A DNA stretch of 64,000 bases from Calliopsis andreniformis (taxonomy: Eukaryota > Arthropoda > Insecta > Hymenoptera > Andrenidae). Positions 11,001-22,737 of the stretch are shown here, in pieces. Every line of letters begins with the position of its first letter. Position 1 is the first letter of the stretch. The stretch is from NCBI RefSeq assembly GCF_051401765.1, contig NW_027480429.1, positions 12,900,157 through 12,964,156 on the forward strand, written 5' to 3'. The notes under the pieces were generated by a model. The model did no database searches, was not told the origin of the DNA, and saw nothing but the letters and a program-made list of their open reading frames with translations. The position numbers were made by a program, and so were the translations under genes.

Positions 11001-12845
11001 AGGAGCATAAAATACGATATGAATACAACAGCTTTTCCATCGTATAAAACGAGTAATTGCAACCAGTGTGAAAGTTATGGTTATTTCTGCGTTTCGGGCA
11101 ACCTAGGCTTCACTCGAGGGCGTTGCTCCATCAGATCGAATAGTTGGGGCCTTAGAAGTCAACGCCAGAAGCATAAAATACAATAAAGATGAAACAGTTA
11201 TTCCATCGTATAACAGGAATAACTGCAACCAGTGTGAAAGTAATGGTCATTTCTACGTTCCGAGCATCCTAGGCTTCACTCCAGGGCGTTCTTCAACCAG
11301 ATCGAATAGTTAGGGCCGAAGGAATCAAGGCCAGAAGCATAATATAGAATATAAATATAACAGTTTTTCCATCGTATAGAACGAATAATAGGAACCAGTG
11401 TCAAAGTTATGGTCATTTCTACGTTCCGGGCAACGTAGGCTTTACTCTACGGCGTCGTTCCACCAGATCGAATATTTAGGGCCTAAGAAGTCAACGCCAG
11501 ACGCATAAAATATAATATAAATATAACAGCTTTTGCATCGTATAAAACGAATAATAGCAACCAGTGTGAAAGTTATGGTCATTTCTACGTCCCGGGCAAC
11601 CTAGGCTTCACTCTAGGGCGTTGCTCCACCAGATAGAATAGCTAGGGCCTTAGAAGTCGACGCCAGAAGCATAAAATACAATATAAATACAACAGCATTT
11701 CCATCGTATAAAATGAATAATTGCAAACAGTGTGAAAGTAATGGTCATTTCTACGTTCCGGGCAACCTAGGCTTCACTGTAGGGCGTTGCACCACCAGAT
11801 CGAATAGTTAGGGCCTTAGAAGTCAACGCCAGAAGCATAAAAGACAATATAAATACAACAACTTTTCCATCGTATAACAGAAGTAATAGCAACCAGTGCG
11901 AAAGTTATGGTCATTTCTACGTTCCAGGCAACCTAGGCTTCACTCTAGGGCGTTGCTCCACCAGATCGAATAGTTAGGGCCTTAGAAGTCAACGCCCGAA
12001 GCCTAAAATGCAAAAAAACTACAATAGTTCTTCCATCGCATAACAGGAATAATTCCAACCAGTTTGAAAGTGATGGTCATTTCTACGTTCCGGGCAACCT
12101 AGGCTTCACTCTAGGGCGTTGTTACACCAGATTGAATAGTTAGGGCCTTAGAAGTCAACGCCCGAAGCATAAAATGCAATCAAACTACAACAGTTTTTCC
12201 ATCGCATAACAGGAATAATTCCAACCAGTTTGAAAGTGATGGTCATTTCTACGTTCCGGGCTACCAAGGCTTCACTCTAGGGCGTTGTCACACCAGATCG
12301 AATAGCTACGACCTTAGAAGTCAAAGCCAGAAGCAGAACATACAATAAAAATGCAACAGTTTTTCCACCGTACAGCATGGCTAATTGCAACCAGTGCGAA
12401 AGTAATGATCATTTCGACGTTACGGGCAACCTAGGCTTCACTCTAGGGCGCTGCTCCACCAGATCGAATAGCTACGGACTTAGAATTCAACGCTAAAAGC
12501 ATAAAGTACAATAAAGATGCAACAGCTTTTCCATGGTATAACAGGAATAATTGCAACCAGTGTGAAGGTAACGGTCTGTCCTACGTTCCGGGCAACCTAG
12601 GCTTCACTCCAGGGCGTTGCTAAATCAGATCGAATAGATAGGATCTTAGAAGTCAACGCCCGAAGCATAAAGTACAAAATAAATAGAACAGATTTTCCAT
12701 TGTATAAAACGAATAATAGCAACCAGTGTGAAAGTTAAGGTCATTTCTACGTTCCGGGCAACCTAGGCTTCACTCTAGGGCGTTGCACAACCAGATCGAA
12801 TAGTTAGGGCCTTAGAAGTCAACGCCAGAAGCATAAAAAACAATA
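8086..12845 (+). repeat. Mixed alpha/beta monomers between the two beta copies
   Basis: About 29 monomers without one simple internal period. Stretches at 8,100-8,745 and 9,600-10,080 carry alpha types in canonical order (T7-like, T13, T14, T1). 8,745-9,640 is matched by 15,052-15,960. Further right, monomers with 'acaccagat' and 'ccaactagtttg' (10,440-12,290) are more individual. 12,282-12,840 (ttgtcacaccagatcg, gctaaatcagatcg) is related to 30,208-30,700, about 17,926 bp (108 monomers) away. No gene, mobile element or unique DNA is visible. Confidence 0.8.
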
Positions 12846-15056
12846 TAAATACAACAACTTTTCCATCGTATAACAGGAATAATAGCAACAAGTGTGAAAG
12901 GTATGATCATTTCGACGTTTCGGGCATGCTAGACTTAACTCAGAGGCGTTGCTCCACCAGATAGAAGGGTTAGGGCCTTTGAAATCAACGCCCGAAACAT
13001 AAAATACAATATAAATACAACAGTTTTTCCATGGTATAAGACGAATAATTGCAACCAGTGTGAAAGTAATGGTCATTTCGACGTTTCGGGCAACCTAGGC
13101 TTCACTCTAGGGCGCTGCTCCACCAGATCGAATAGCTAGGGACTTAGAATTCAACGCTAAAAGCATAAAGTACAATAAAGATGCAACAGCTTTTCCATCG
13201 TACAACAGGAATAATTGCAACCAGTGTGAAGGTAACGGTCTGACCTACGTTCCGGGCAACCTAGGCTTCACTCTAGGGCGTTGCACCACCAGATCGAATA
13301 GTTAGGGCCTTAGAAGTCAACGCCAGAAGCATAAAAAACAATATAAGTACAACAACTTTTCCATCGTATAACAGGAATAATAGCAACCAGTGTGAAAGGT
13401 ATGATCATTTCGACGTTTCGGGTATCCTAGACTTAACTCAGAGGCGTTGCTCCACCAGATAGAAGGGTTAGGGCCTTTGAAATCAACGCCAGAAGCATAA
13501 ACCACAAAATAAATACAACAGCCTTTACATCGTATAAAACGAATAATTGCAACCTGTGTGAAGGTTATGGTCATATCTACGTTCCGGGCAACATAGGCTT
13601 CACTGTAGGGCGTTGCTCCACCAGATCGAATGGGTAGGGCCAGAGAAGTCAACGCCCGAAACATAAAATACAATATAAATACAACAGTTTTTCCATTGTA
13701 TAAAACGAATAATGGCAACCAGTGTGAAAGTAATGGTCATTTCTACGTTCCGGGCAACCTAGGCGTCACTCTAGGGCGTTGCTCCACCACATCGAATAGC
13801 TACGGCCTTAGAAGTCAACGCCAGAAGAATAAGATACAAAATAAATAGAACAGTTTTTCCATCGTATAAAAGGTATAATTGCAAACAGTGTGAAAGTAAT
13901 GGTCATTTCTACGTTTCGGGCAACCTAGGCTTCACTCTAGGGCGTTGCTCCACCAGATCGAATAGTTAGGGACTAAGAAGTGAACGCCCGTAGCATGAAA
14001 TACACTAAATATACAAGAGTTTTTCCATCGTATAACAGGAATAATTGCAACCAGTGCGAAAGTGATGGTCATTTCTACATTCAGAGCAACCTAGGCTTCA
14101 CTCTAGGGCGATGCTCCACCAGATCGAATAGTTAGGGCCTTAGAAGTCAACGCCAGAAGCATAAAACACAATATAAATACAACAACTTTTCCATCGTATA
14201 ACAGGAATAATAGCAACCAGTGTGAAAGATATGGTTACTTCTACGTTCCGGGCAACCTAGGGTTCACTCTAGGGCGTTGCTCCACCAGATCGAATAGTTA
14301 GGGACTAAGAAGTGAACGACCGTAGCATGAAATACACTAAATATAGAAGAGTTTTTTCATCGTATAACAGGAATAATTGCAACCAGTGCGAAAGTGATGG
14401 TCATTTCTACATTCAGAGCAACCTAGGCTTCACTCTAGGGCGTTGCTCCACCAGATCGAATAGTTAGGGCCTTAGAAATCAACGCCAGAAGCATAAAATA
14501 CAATAAAGATGCAACAGTTTTTCCATCGTATAACAGGAATAACTGCAAACAGTATGAAAGTACTGGTCATTTCTACGTTCCGGGTAACCTAGTTTTCACT
14601 CTAGGGCGTTGCTCCACCAGATCGTATAGCTAGGGACTTAGAATTCAACGCCATAAGAATAAAACACAATATAAGTACAACAGTTTTTCCATCGTATAAA
14701 ATGAATAATTGCAACCAGTGTGAAAGTAATGGTCATTTCTACGTTCCGGGCAACCTAGGCTTCACTCTATGCGTTGCTCCACCCGATCGAATAGCTAGGG
14801 ACTTAGAATTCAACGCTAAAAGCATAAAGTACAATAAAGATGCAACAGTTTTTCCATCGTATAACAGGAATAATTGCAACCAGTGTGAAGGTAACGGTCT
14901 GTCCTACGTTCCGGGCAACCTAGGCTTCACTCTAGGGCGTTGCTCCACCAGATCGAATAGTTAGGGCCTTAGAAGTCCACGCCAGAAGCATAAAATACGA
15001 TAAAGATGCAACGGTTTTTCCATCGTATAAAACGAATAATTGCAACCAGTGTGAAA
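12846..15056 (+). repeat. Beta segment, copy 2 of the 6,971-bp-spaced duplication
   Basis: Nearly base-for-base repeat of 5,875-8,085, starting where 'caacaacttttcc' begins and ending just after 'acggtttttccatcg' near 15,012. Beyond about 15,056 the sequence no longer follows 8,086 onward but matches 8,750 onward. Relative to copy 1, this copy has therefore lost four monomers at its right junction, or copy 1 has gained them. The sharing of rare monomer types in identical order shows block duplication, not independent convergence. Confidence 0.88.
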
Positions 15057-16093
15057 TTTATGGTCATTCCTACATTCCGAGCAACCTAGACTTCACTCTA
15101 GAGCGTTGCTCCGCCAGATCGAATAGTTAGGTCCTTATAAGTCAACGCCAGAAGCATAAAATACGATATAAATACAACAGTTTGTCCATCGTAGAACAGG
15201 AATATTTGCAACCAGTGCGAAAGTTATGGTCATTCCTGCGTTCCGGGCAACCTAGGCTTCACACTAGGGCGTTGCTCCACCATATTCAACAGTTAGGGCC
15301 TTAGAAGTCAACGCCCGAAGCATCAAATACAAAATAAATGGAACAGTTTTTCCATTGTATAAAACGAATAATAGCAATCAGTGTGAAAGTTATGGTCATT
15401 TCTACTTTGCGGGCAACCTAGGATTCACCCTAGGGCGTTGCTCCAACAGATTGAATAGTTAGGGCCCTAGAAGTCAATGCCCGAAGCATAAAATGCAATC
15501 AAAATACAACAGTTCTTACATCATATAACAGGAATAATTGCAACCATTTTGAAAGTGATATTCATTTCTACGTTCCGGGCAACCTAGGCTTCACTTTAGG
15601 GCGTTGCTCCACCAGATCGAATAGCTAGGGCCTTAGAAGTCAACGCCTGGAACATAAAATACAAAATAAATAGTACAGTTTTTCCATCGTATAAAACGAA
15701 TAATTGCTACCAGTGTGGAAGTTATGGTCATTCCCACGTTCCGGGCAGCCTAGGCTTCACTCTAGGGCGTTGCTCGACCAGATGGAATAGTTAGGGCCTT
15801 AGAAGTCAACGCCAGATGCATAAAATACAATAAAGATGCAACAGTTTTTCCATCGTATAAAACGAATAATTGCAAACAGTCTGAAAGTAATGGTCGTTTC
15901 TACGTTCCAGGCAACCTAGGCTTCACCCTAGGGCGTTGTTCCACCAGATCGAATAGGTAGGGCCTAAGAAGCGAACGCCAGAAGCATAAAATACAATATA
16001 TATACAGCAGTTTTTCCATCGTATAAAACGAGTAATTGCAACCAGTGTGAAAGTGATGGTCATTTCTACATTCAGAGCAACCTAGGCTTCACT
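15057..16093 (+). repeat. Alpha-type segment matching 8,745-9,640 with a four-monomer shift
   Basis: Matches 8,745-9,640 at an offset of about 6,307 bp (38 monomers minus one base), against 6,971 bp just upstream. Types in order: T1 (tttgtccatcgtagaacagg), T2-like with 'acactaggg' near 15,262, a 'gggccctag' type, a T2 type with 'cctggaacat', T3, then T7. Homology ends near 15,970, where 'aagaagcgaacgcc' starts a different monomer that leads into the next beta segment. Confidence 0.82.
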
Positions 16094-17470
16094 CTAGGGC
16101 GTTGCTCCACCAGATCGAATAGTTAGGGCCTTAGAAGTCAACGCCAGAAGCATAAAAAACAATATAAATACAACAACTTTTCCATCGTATAACAGGAATA
16201 ATAGCAACCAGTGTGAAAGGTATGACCATTTCGACGTTTCGGACAACATAGGCTTCACTGTAGGGCGTTGCTCCACCAGATCGAATGGGTAGGGCCATAG
16301 AAGTCAACGCCCGGAACATAAAATACAATATAAATACAACAGTTTTTCCATTGTATAGAACGAATAATGGCGACCAGTGTGAAAGTAATGGTCATTTCTA
16401 CGTTCCGGGCAACCTAGGCGTCACTCTAGGGCGTTGCTCCACCACATCGAATAGCTACGGCCTTAGAAGTCAACGCCAGAAGCATAAAATACAATATAAA
16501 TACAACAGAATTTCCATCGTATAAAATGAATAATTGCAAACAGTGTGAAAGTAATGGTCATTCCTACGTTCCGGGCAACCTAGGCTTCACTCTATGCGTT
16601 GCTCCACCCGATCGAATAGCTAGGGACTTAGAATTCAACGCTAAAAGCATAAAGTACAATAAAGATGCAACAGTTTTTCCATCGTATAACAGGAATAATT
16701 GCAACCAGTGTGAAGGTAACGGTCTGTCCTACGTTCCGGGCAACCTAGGCTTCACTCTAGGGCGTTGCTCCACCAGATCGAATAGTTAGGGCCTTAGAAG
16801 TCCACGCCAGAAGCATAAAATACGATAAAGATGCAACAGTTTTTCCATCGTATAAAACGAATAATTGCAACCAGTGTGAAATTTATGGTCATTCCTACAT
16901 TCCGAGCAACCTAGACTTCACTCTAGAGCGTTGCTCCGCCAGATCGAATAGTTAGGTCCTTAGAAGTCAACGCCAGAAGCATAAAATACGATATAAATAC
17001 AACAGTTTGTCCATCGTAGAACAGGAATATTTGCAACCAGTGCGAAAGTTATGGTCATTTCTGCGTTCCGGGCAACCTAGGCTTCACACTAGGGCGTTGC
17101 TCCACCAGATTCAACAGTGAGGGCCTTAGAAGTCAACGCCCGAAGCATAAAATACAAAATAAATGGAACAGTTTTTCCATTGTATAAAACGAATAATAGC
17201 AATCAGTGTGAAAGTTATGGTCATTTCTACTTTCCGGGCAACCTAGGATTCACCCTAGGGCGTTGCTCCAACAGATTGAATAGTTAGGGCCCTAGAAGTC
17301 AATGCCCGAAGCATAAAATGCAATCAAAATACAACAGTTTTTACATCATATAACAGGAATAATTGCAACCATTTTGAAAGTGATGTTCATTTCTACGTTC
17401 CGGGCAACCTAGGCTTCACTCTAGGGCGTTGCTCCACCAGATCGAATAGCTAGGGCCTTAGAAGTCAACG
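16094..17470 (+). repeat. Beta-to-alpha segment, compact third version
   Basis: 16,094-16,790 carries beta types (aacaacttttcc, 'gggccatagaag...cccggaacat', then the 'ctatgcgttg' and 'ctaaaagc' types). It matches 30,701-31,396 in the central block at an offset of about 14,607 bp (88 monomers minus one). 16,526-17,460 also repeats 14,701-15,610 at an offset of 1,825 bp (11 monomers minus one). At about 17,470 it jumps to a T3-type monomer, skipping one monomer relative to 15,600-15,800. This is the shortest version of the beta block in the window and resembles the one amplified at 30-44 kb. Confidence 0.82.
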
Positions 17471-17923
17471 CCAGATGCATAAAATACAATAAAGATGCAA
17501 CAGTTTTTCCATCGTATAAAACGAATAATTGCAAACAGTCTGAAAGTAATGGTCATTTCTACGTTCCAGGCAACCTAGGCTTCACCCTAGGGCGTTGTTC
17601 CACCAGATCGAATAGGTAGGGCCTAAGAAGTCAACGCCATAAGAATAAAATACAATATAAATATAACAGTTTTTCCATCGTATAAAACGAATAATAGCAA
17701 CCAGTGTGAAGGTTATGGTCATTTCAACGTTCCGGGTAATCTAGGCTTCACTCTAGGGCGTTGCTCCACCAGATCAATCAGTTAGGGCCTTAGAAGTCAA
17801 CGCCCGAAGCATAAAATACAAAATAAATAGAACAGTTTTTCCATTGTATAAAACGAATAATTGCTACCAGTGTAAAAGTTATGGTCATTTCTACGTTCCG
17901 GGTAACCTAGGCTTCACTCTAGG
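17471..17923 (+). repeat. Alpha monomers T3/T7/T13
   Basis: Three alpha monomers in canonical order: an 'agatgcat' type with 'aaacagtctgaaag', then 'aataggtagggcc...ccataag', then 'gatcaatcagttagg'. They match 3,250-3,650 at an offset of 14,273 bp (86 monomers minus three) and also 9,500-9,960. This marks the return to alpha sequence after the beta block. Confidence 0.8.
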
Positions 17924-18919
17924 GCGTTGCTCCACCAGATCGAATAGTTAGGGCCTTAGAAGTCCACGCCAGAAGCATAAAATACGATAAAGATGCAACA
18001 GTTTTTCCATCGTATAAAACGAACAATTGCAACCAGTGTGAAATTTATGGTCATTCCTACATTCCGAGCAACCTAGACTTCACTCTAGAGCGTTTCTCCA
18101 CCAGATCGAATAGTTAGGTCCTTAGAAGTCAACACCAGAAGCATAAAATACGATATAAATACAACAGTTTGTCCATCGTAGAACAGGAATATTTGCAACC
18201 AGTGCGAAAGTTATGGTCATTTCTGCGTTCCGGGCAACCTAGGCTTCACTCTAGGGCGTTGCTCCACCAGATTCAACAGCTAGGGCCATAGAAGTCAACG
18301 CCCGAAGCATAAAATACAAAATAAATAGTACAGTTTTTGCATCGTATAAAACGAATAATTGCTACCAGTGTGGAAGTTATGGTCATTTCCACGTTCCGGG
18401 CAGCCTAGGCATCACTGTAGGGCGTTGCTCCACCAGATCGAATAGTTAGGGCCTTAGAAGTCCACGCCAGAAGCATAAAATACGATAAAGATGCAACAGT
18501 TTTTCCATCGTATAAAACGAATAATTGCAACCAGTGTGAAATTTATGGTCATTCCTACATTCCGAGCAACCTAGACTTCACTCTAGAGCGTTTCTCCACC
18601 ACATCGAATAGTTAGGTCCTTAGAAGTCAACGCCAGAAGCATAAAATACGATATAAATACAACAGTTTGTCCATTGTAGAAAAGGAATATTTGCAACCAG
18701 TGCGAAAGTTATTGTCATTTCTGCGTTCCGGGCAACCTAGGCTTCACTCTAGGGCGTTGCTCCACCAGATTCAACAGTTAGGGCCTTAGAAGTCAACGCC
18801 CGAAGCATAAAATACAAAATAAATAGTACAGTTTTTGCATCGTATAAAACGAATAATTGCTACCAGTTTGGAAGTTATGGTCATTTCCACGTTCCGGGCA
18901 GCCTAGGCTTCACTGTAGG
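17924..18919 (+). repeat. Tandem trimer duplication (2 x 498 bp)
   Basis: Three monomers of types T14 (agtccacgcc), T1 (tttgtccat) and T2 (tttttgcatcg) starting at 17,924 are repeated immediately at 18,422, exactly 3 x 166 bp later. Small differences separate the copies: 'gaacagg' against 'gaaaagg', 'cagtgtggaag' against 'cagtttggaag', and 'ccagatcg' against 'ccacatcg'. Both copies end in the private marker 'actgtaggg' near 18,413 and 18,912, which places the exchange points at that monomer boundary. Confidence 0.88.
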
Positions 18920-20745
18920 GCGTTGCTCCACCAGATGGAATAGTTAGGGCCTTAGAAGTCAACGCCCGAAGCATAAAATACGATATAAATACAACAGTTT
19001 TTCAATCGTATAAAACGAATATTTGCAACCAGTGTGAAAGTTATGGTCATTTCTACGTTCCGGGCAACCTAGGTTTTACTCTAGGGCGTCGCTCCAATAG
19101 GTCGAATAGCTAGGGACTTAGAATTCAACGCCAGAAGGATAAAATACAATATATGTACAACAGTTTTTTCATCGTATAAAATGAATACTTGCAAACATTG
19201 TGAAAGTTATGGTCATTTCTACGTTCCAGGCAACCTAGGCTTCACCCTAGGGCGTTGTTCCACCAGATCGAATAGGTAGGGCCTAAGAAGTCAACGCCAT
19301 AAGAATAAAATACAATATAAATATAACAGTTTTTCCATCGTATAAAACGAATAATAGCAGCCAGTGTGAAAGTTATGGTCATTTCAACGTTCCGGGCAAC
19401 CTAGGCTTCACTCTAGGGCGTTGTTCCACCAGATCGAACAGTTAGGCCCTAAGAAGTCAACGCCAGAAGCATAAAATACAATATAAATATAACAGTTTTT
19501 CCATCGTATAAAACGAATGATAGCAACCAGTGTGAAAGTTATGGTCATTTCTACGTTCCGGGCAACCTAGGCTTCACTCTAGGGCGTTGCTCCACCAGAT
19601 CGAATAGCTAGGGACTTAGAATTCATCTCTAAAAGCATAAAATACAATTAAAATACAACAGTTTTTCCATCGTATAACAGGAATAATTGCAACCAGTGTG
19701 AAAGTAATGGTCATTTCCATGTTCCGGGCAACCTAGGCTTCACTCTAGGGCGTTGTTCCACCAGATCGAATAGGTAGGGCCCAGGAAGTCAACGCCATAA
19801 GAATAAAATACAATATAAATATAACAGTTTTTCCATCGTATAAAACGAATAATAGCAACCAGTGTGAAGGTTATGGTCATTTCAACGTTCCGGGTAATCT
19901 AGGCTTCACTCTAGGGCGTTGCTCCACCAGATCAATCAGTTAGGGCCTTAGAAGTCAACGCCCGAAGCATAAAATACAAAATAAATAGAACAGTTTTTCC
20001 ATTGTATAAAACGAATAATTGCTACCAGTGTAAAAGTTATGGTCATTTCTACGTTCCGGGTAACCTAGGCTTCACTCTAGGGCGTTGCTCCACCAGATCG
20101 AATAGTTAGGGCCTTAGAAGTCCACGCCATAAGCATAAAATACGATAAAGATGCAACAGTTTTTCCATCGCATAAAACGAACAATTGCAACCAGTGTGAA
20201 ATTTATGGTCATTCCTACATTCCGAGCAACCTAGACTTCACTCTAGAGCGTTTCTGCACCAGATCGAATAATTAGGTCCTTAGAAGTCAACACCAGAAGC
20301 ATAAAATACGATATAAATACAACAGTTTGTCCATCGTAGAACAGGAATTTTTGCAACCAGTGCGAAAGTTATGGTCATTTCTGCGTTCCGGGCAACCTAG
20401 GCTTCACTCTAGGGCGTTGCTCCACCAGATTCAACAGCTAGGGCCATAGAAGTCAACGCCCGAAGCATAAAATACAAAATAAATAGTACAGTTTTTGCAT
20501 CGTATAAAACGAATAATTGCTACCAGTGTGGAAGTTATGGTCATTTCCACGTTCCGGGCAGCCTAGGCTTCACTCTAGGGCGTTGCTCCACCAGATGGAA
20601 TAGTTAGGGCCTTAGAAGTCAACGCCAGATGCATAAAATACAATAAAGATGCAACAGCTTTTCCATCGCATGACAGGAATAATTGCAACCAGTTTGAAAT
20701 TGATGGTCATTTCTACGTTCCGGGCAACCTAGGCTTCACTCTAGG
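18920..20745 (+). repeat. Alpha monomers, partly matching 3,319-4,314
   Basis: Eleven monomers. They begin with a T3-to-T5 hybrid, then T4 (start 19,086), T7 (19,252), T15 (19,418) and T6 (19,584). From 19,750 they follow 3,319-4,314 at an offset of 16,431 bp (99 monomers minus three), with types T7-like, T13, T14, T1, T2 (20,414) and T3 (20,580). Single-base variants such as 'tagggcccagg' and 'gaatttttgc' distinguish this copy. Confidence 0.8.
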
Positions 20746-22737
20746 GCGTTGTTCCACCAGATCGAACAGTTAGGCCCTAAGAAGTCAACGCCAGAAGCAT
20801 AAAATCCAATATAAATATAACAGTTTTTCCATCGTATAAAACGAATGATAGCAACCAGTGTGAAAGTTATGGTCATTTCTACGTTCCGGGCAACCTAGGC
20901 TTCACTCTAGGGCGTTGCTCCACCAGATCGAATAGTTATTGCCTTAGAAGTCAACGCCCGAAGCATAAAATACAAAATAAATAAAACAGTTTTTCCATTG
21001 TATGAAACGAATAATTGCAACCCGTATGAAACTTATGGTCTTTTCCACTTTCCGAGCAACCTAGGCTTCACCCTAGGGCGTTGCTCCAACAGATTGAATA
21101 GTTAGGGCCTTAGAAGTCAACGCCCGAAGCATAAAATACGATATAAATACAACAGCTTTTCCATCGTATAAAACGGATAATTGCAACCAGTGTGAAAGTA
21201 ATGGCCATTTCTACGTTCCGAGCAACCTAGGCGTCACTCTAGGGCGTTGCTCCACCAGATCGAATAGCTAGGGACTTAGAATTCATCTCTAAAAGCATAA
21301 AATACAATTAAAATACAACAGTTTTTCCATCGTATAACAGGAATAATTGCAACCAGTGTGAAAGTAATGGTCATTTCTACGTTCCGGGCAACGTAGGTTT
21401 CACTCTAGGGCGTCGATCCGCCAGAGGGAATAGTTAGGGCCTAAGGAGTCAACTCCAGAATCATAAAATACAATATAAATACAACAGTTTTTCAATCGCA
21501 TAAAACGAATAATTGCAACCAGTGTGAAAGTTATGGTCATTTCTACGTTCCGGGCAACCTAGGTTTCACTCTAGGGCGTCGCTCCAATAGGTCGAATAGC
21601 TAGGGAATTAGAATTCAACGCCAGAAGGATAAAATACAATATATGTACATCAGTTTTTTCATCGTATAAAATGAATACTTGCAAACATTGTGAAAGTTAT
21701 GGTCATTTCTACGTTCCAGGCAACCTAGACTTCACCATAGGGCGTTGTTCCACCAGATCGAATAGGTAGGCCCTAAGAAGTCAACGCCAGAAGCATAAAA
21801 TACAATATAAATATAACAGTTTTTCCATCGTATAAAACGAATGGTAGCTACCAGTGTGAAAGTTATGGTCATTTCTACGTTCCGGGCAACCTAGGCTTCA
21901 CTCTAGGGCGTTGCTCCACCAGATCGAATGGTTATTGCCTTAGAAGTCAACGCCCGAAGCATAAAATACAAAATAAATAAAACAGTTTTTCCATTGTATG
22001 AAACGAATAATTGCAACCAGTATGAAACTTATGGTCTTTTCCACTTTCCGAGCAACCTAGGCTTCACCCTAGGGCGTTGCTCCAACAGATTGAATAGTTA
22101 GGGCCTTAGAAGTCAACGCCCGAAGCATAAAATGCGATATAAATACAACAGCTTTTCCATCGTATAAAACGGATAATTGCAACCAGTGTGAAAGTAATGG
22201 TCATTTCTACGTTCCGAGCAACCTAGGCGTCACTCTAGGGCGTTGCTCCACCAGATCGAATAGCTAGGGACTTAGAATTCATCTCTAAAAGCATAAAATA
22301 CAATTAAAATACAACAGTTTTTCCATCGTATAACAGGAATAATTGCAACCAGTGTGAAAGTAATGGTCATTTCTACGTTCCGGGCAACGTAGGTTTCACT
22401 CTAGGGCGTTGATCCGCCAGAGGGAATAGTTAGGGCCTAAGGAGTCAACTCCAGAAGCATAAAATACAATATAAATACAACAGTTTTTCAATCGTATAAA
22501 ACGAATAATTGCAACCAGTGTGAAAGTTATGGTCATTTCTACGTTCCGGGCAACCTAGGTTTTACTCTAGGGCGTCGCTCCAATAGGTCGAATAGCTAGG
22601 GACTTAGAATTCAACGCCAGAAGGATAAAATACAATATATGTACAACAGTTTTTTCATCGCATAAAATGAATACTTGCAAACATTGTGAAAGTTATGGTC
22701 ATTTCTACGTTCCAGGCAACCTAGGCTTCACCCTAGG
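20746..22737 (+). repeat. Tandem six-monomer duplication (2 x 996 bp)
   Basis: The order T15-T17-T16-T6-T5-T4 (starts 20,746, 20,912, 21,078, 21,244, 21,410, 21,576) recurs at 21,742, 21,908, 22,074, 22,240, 22,406 and 22,572, a constant 996-bp spacing. The second T15 is a hybrid: it begins like T7 (aataggtagg) and continues as T15 (gccctaag). Such a hybrid is expected at an unequal crossover between T7 and T15. Compared with the unit at 4,315-4,980, both copies carry the additional T17 monomer (gttattgcc), so T17 was either lost there or gained here. Confidence 0.88.
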
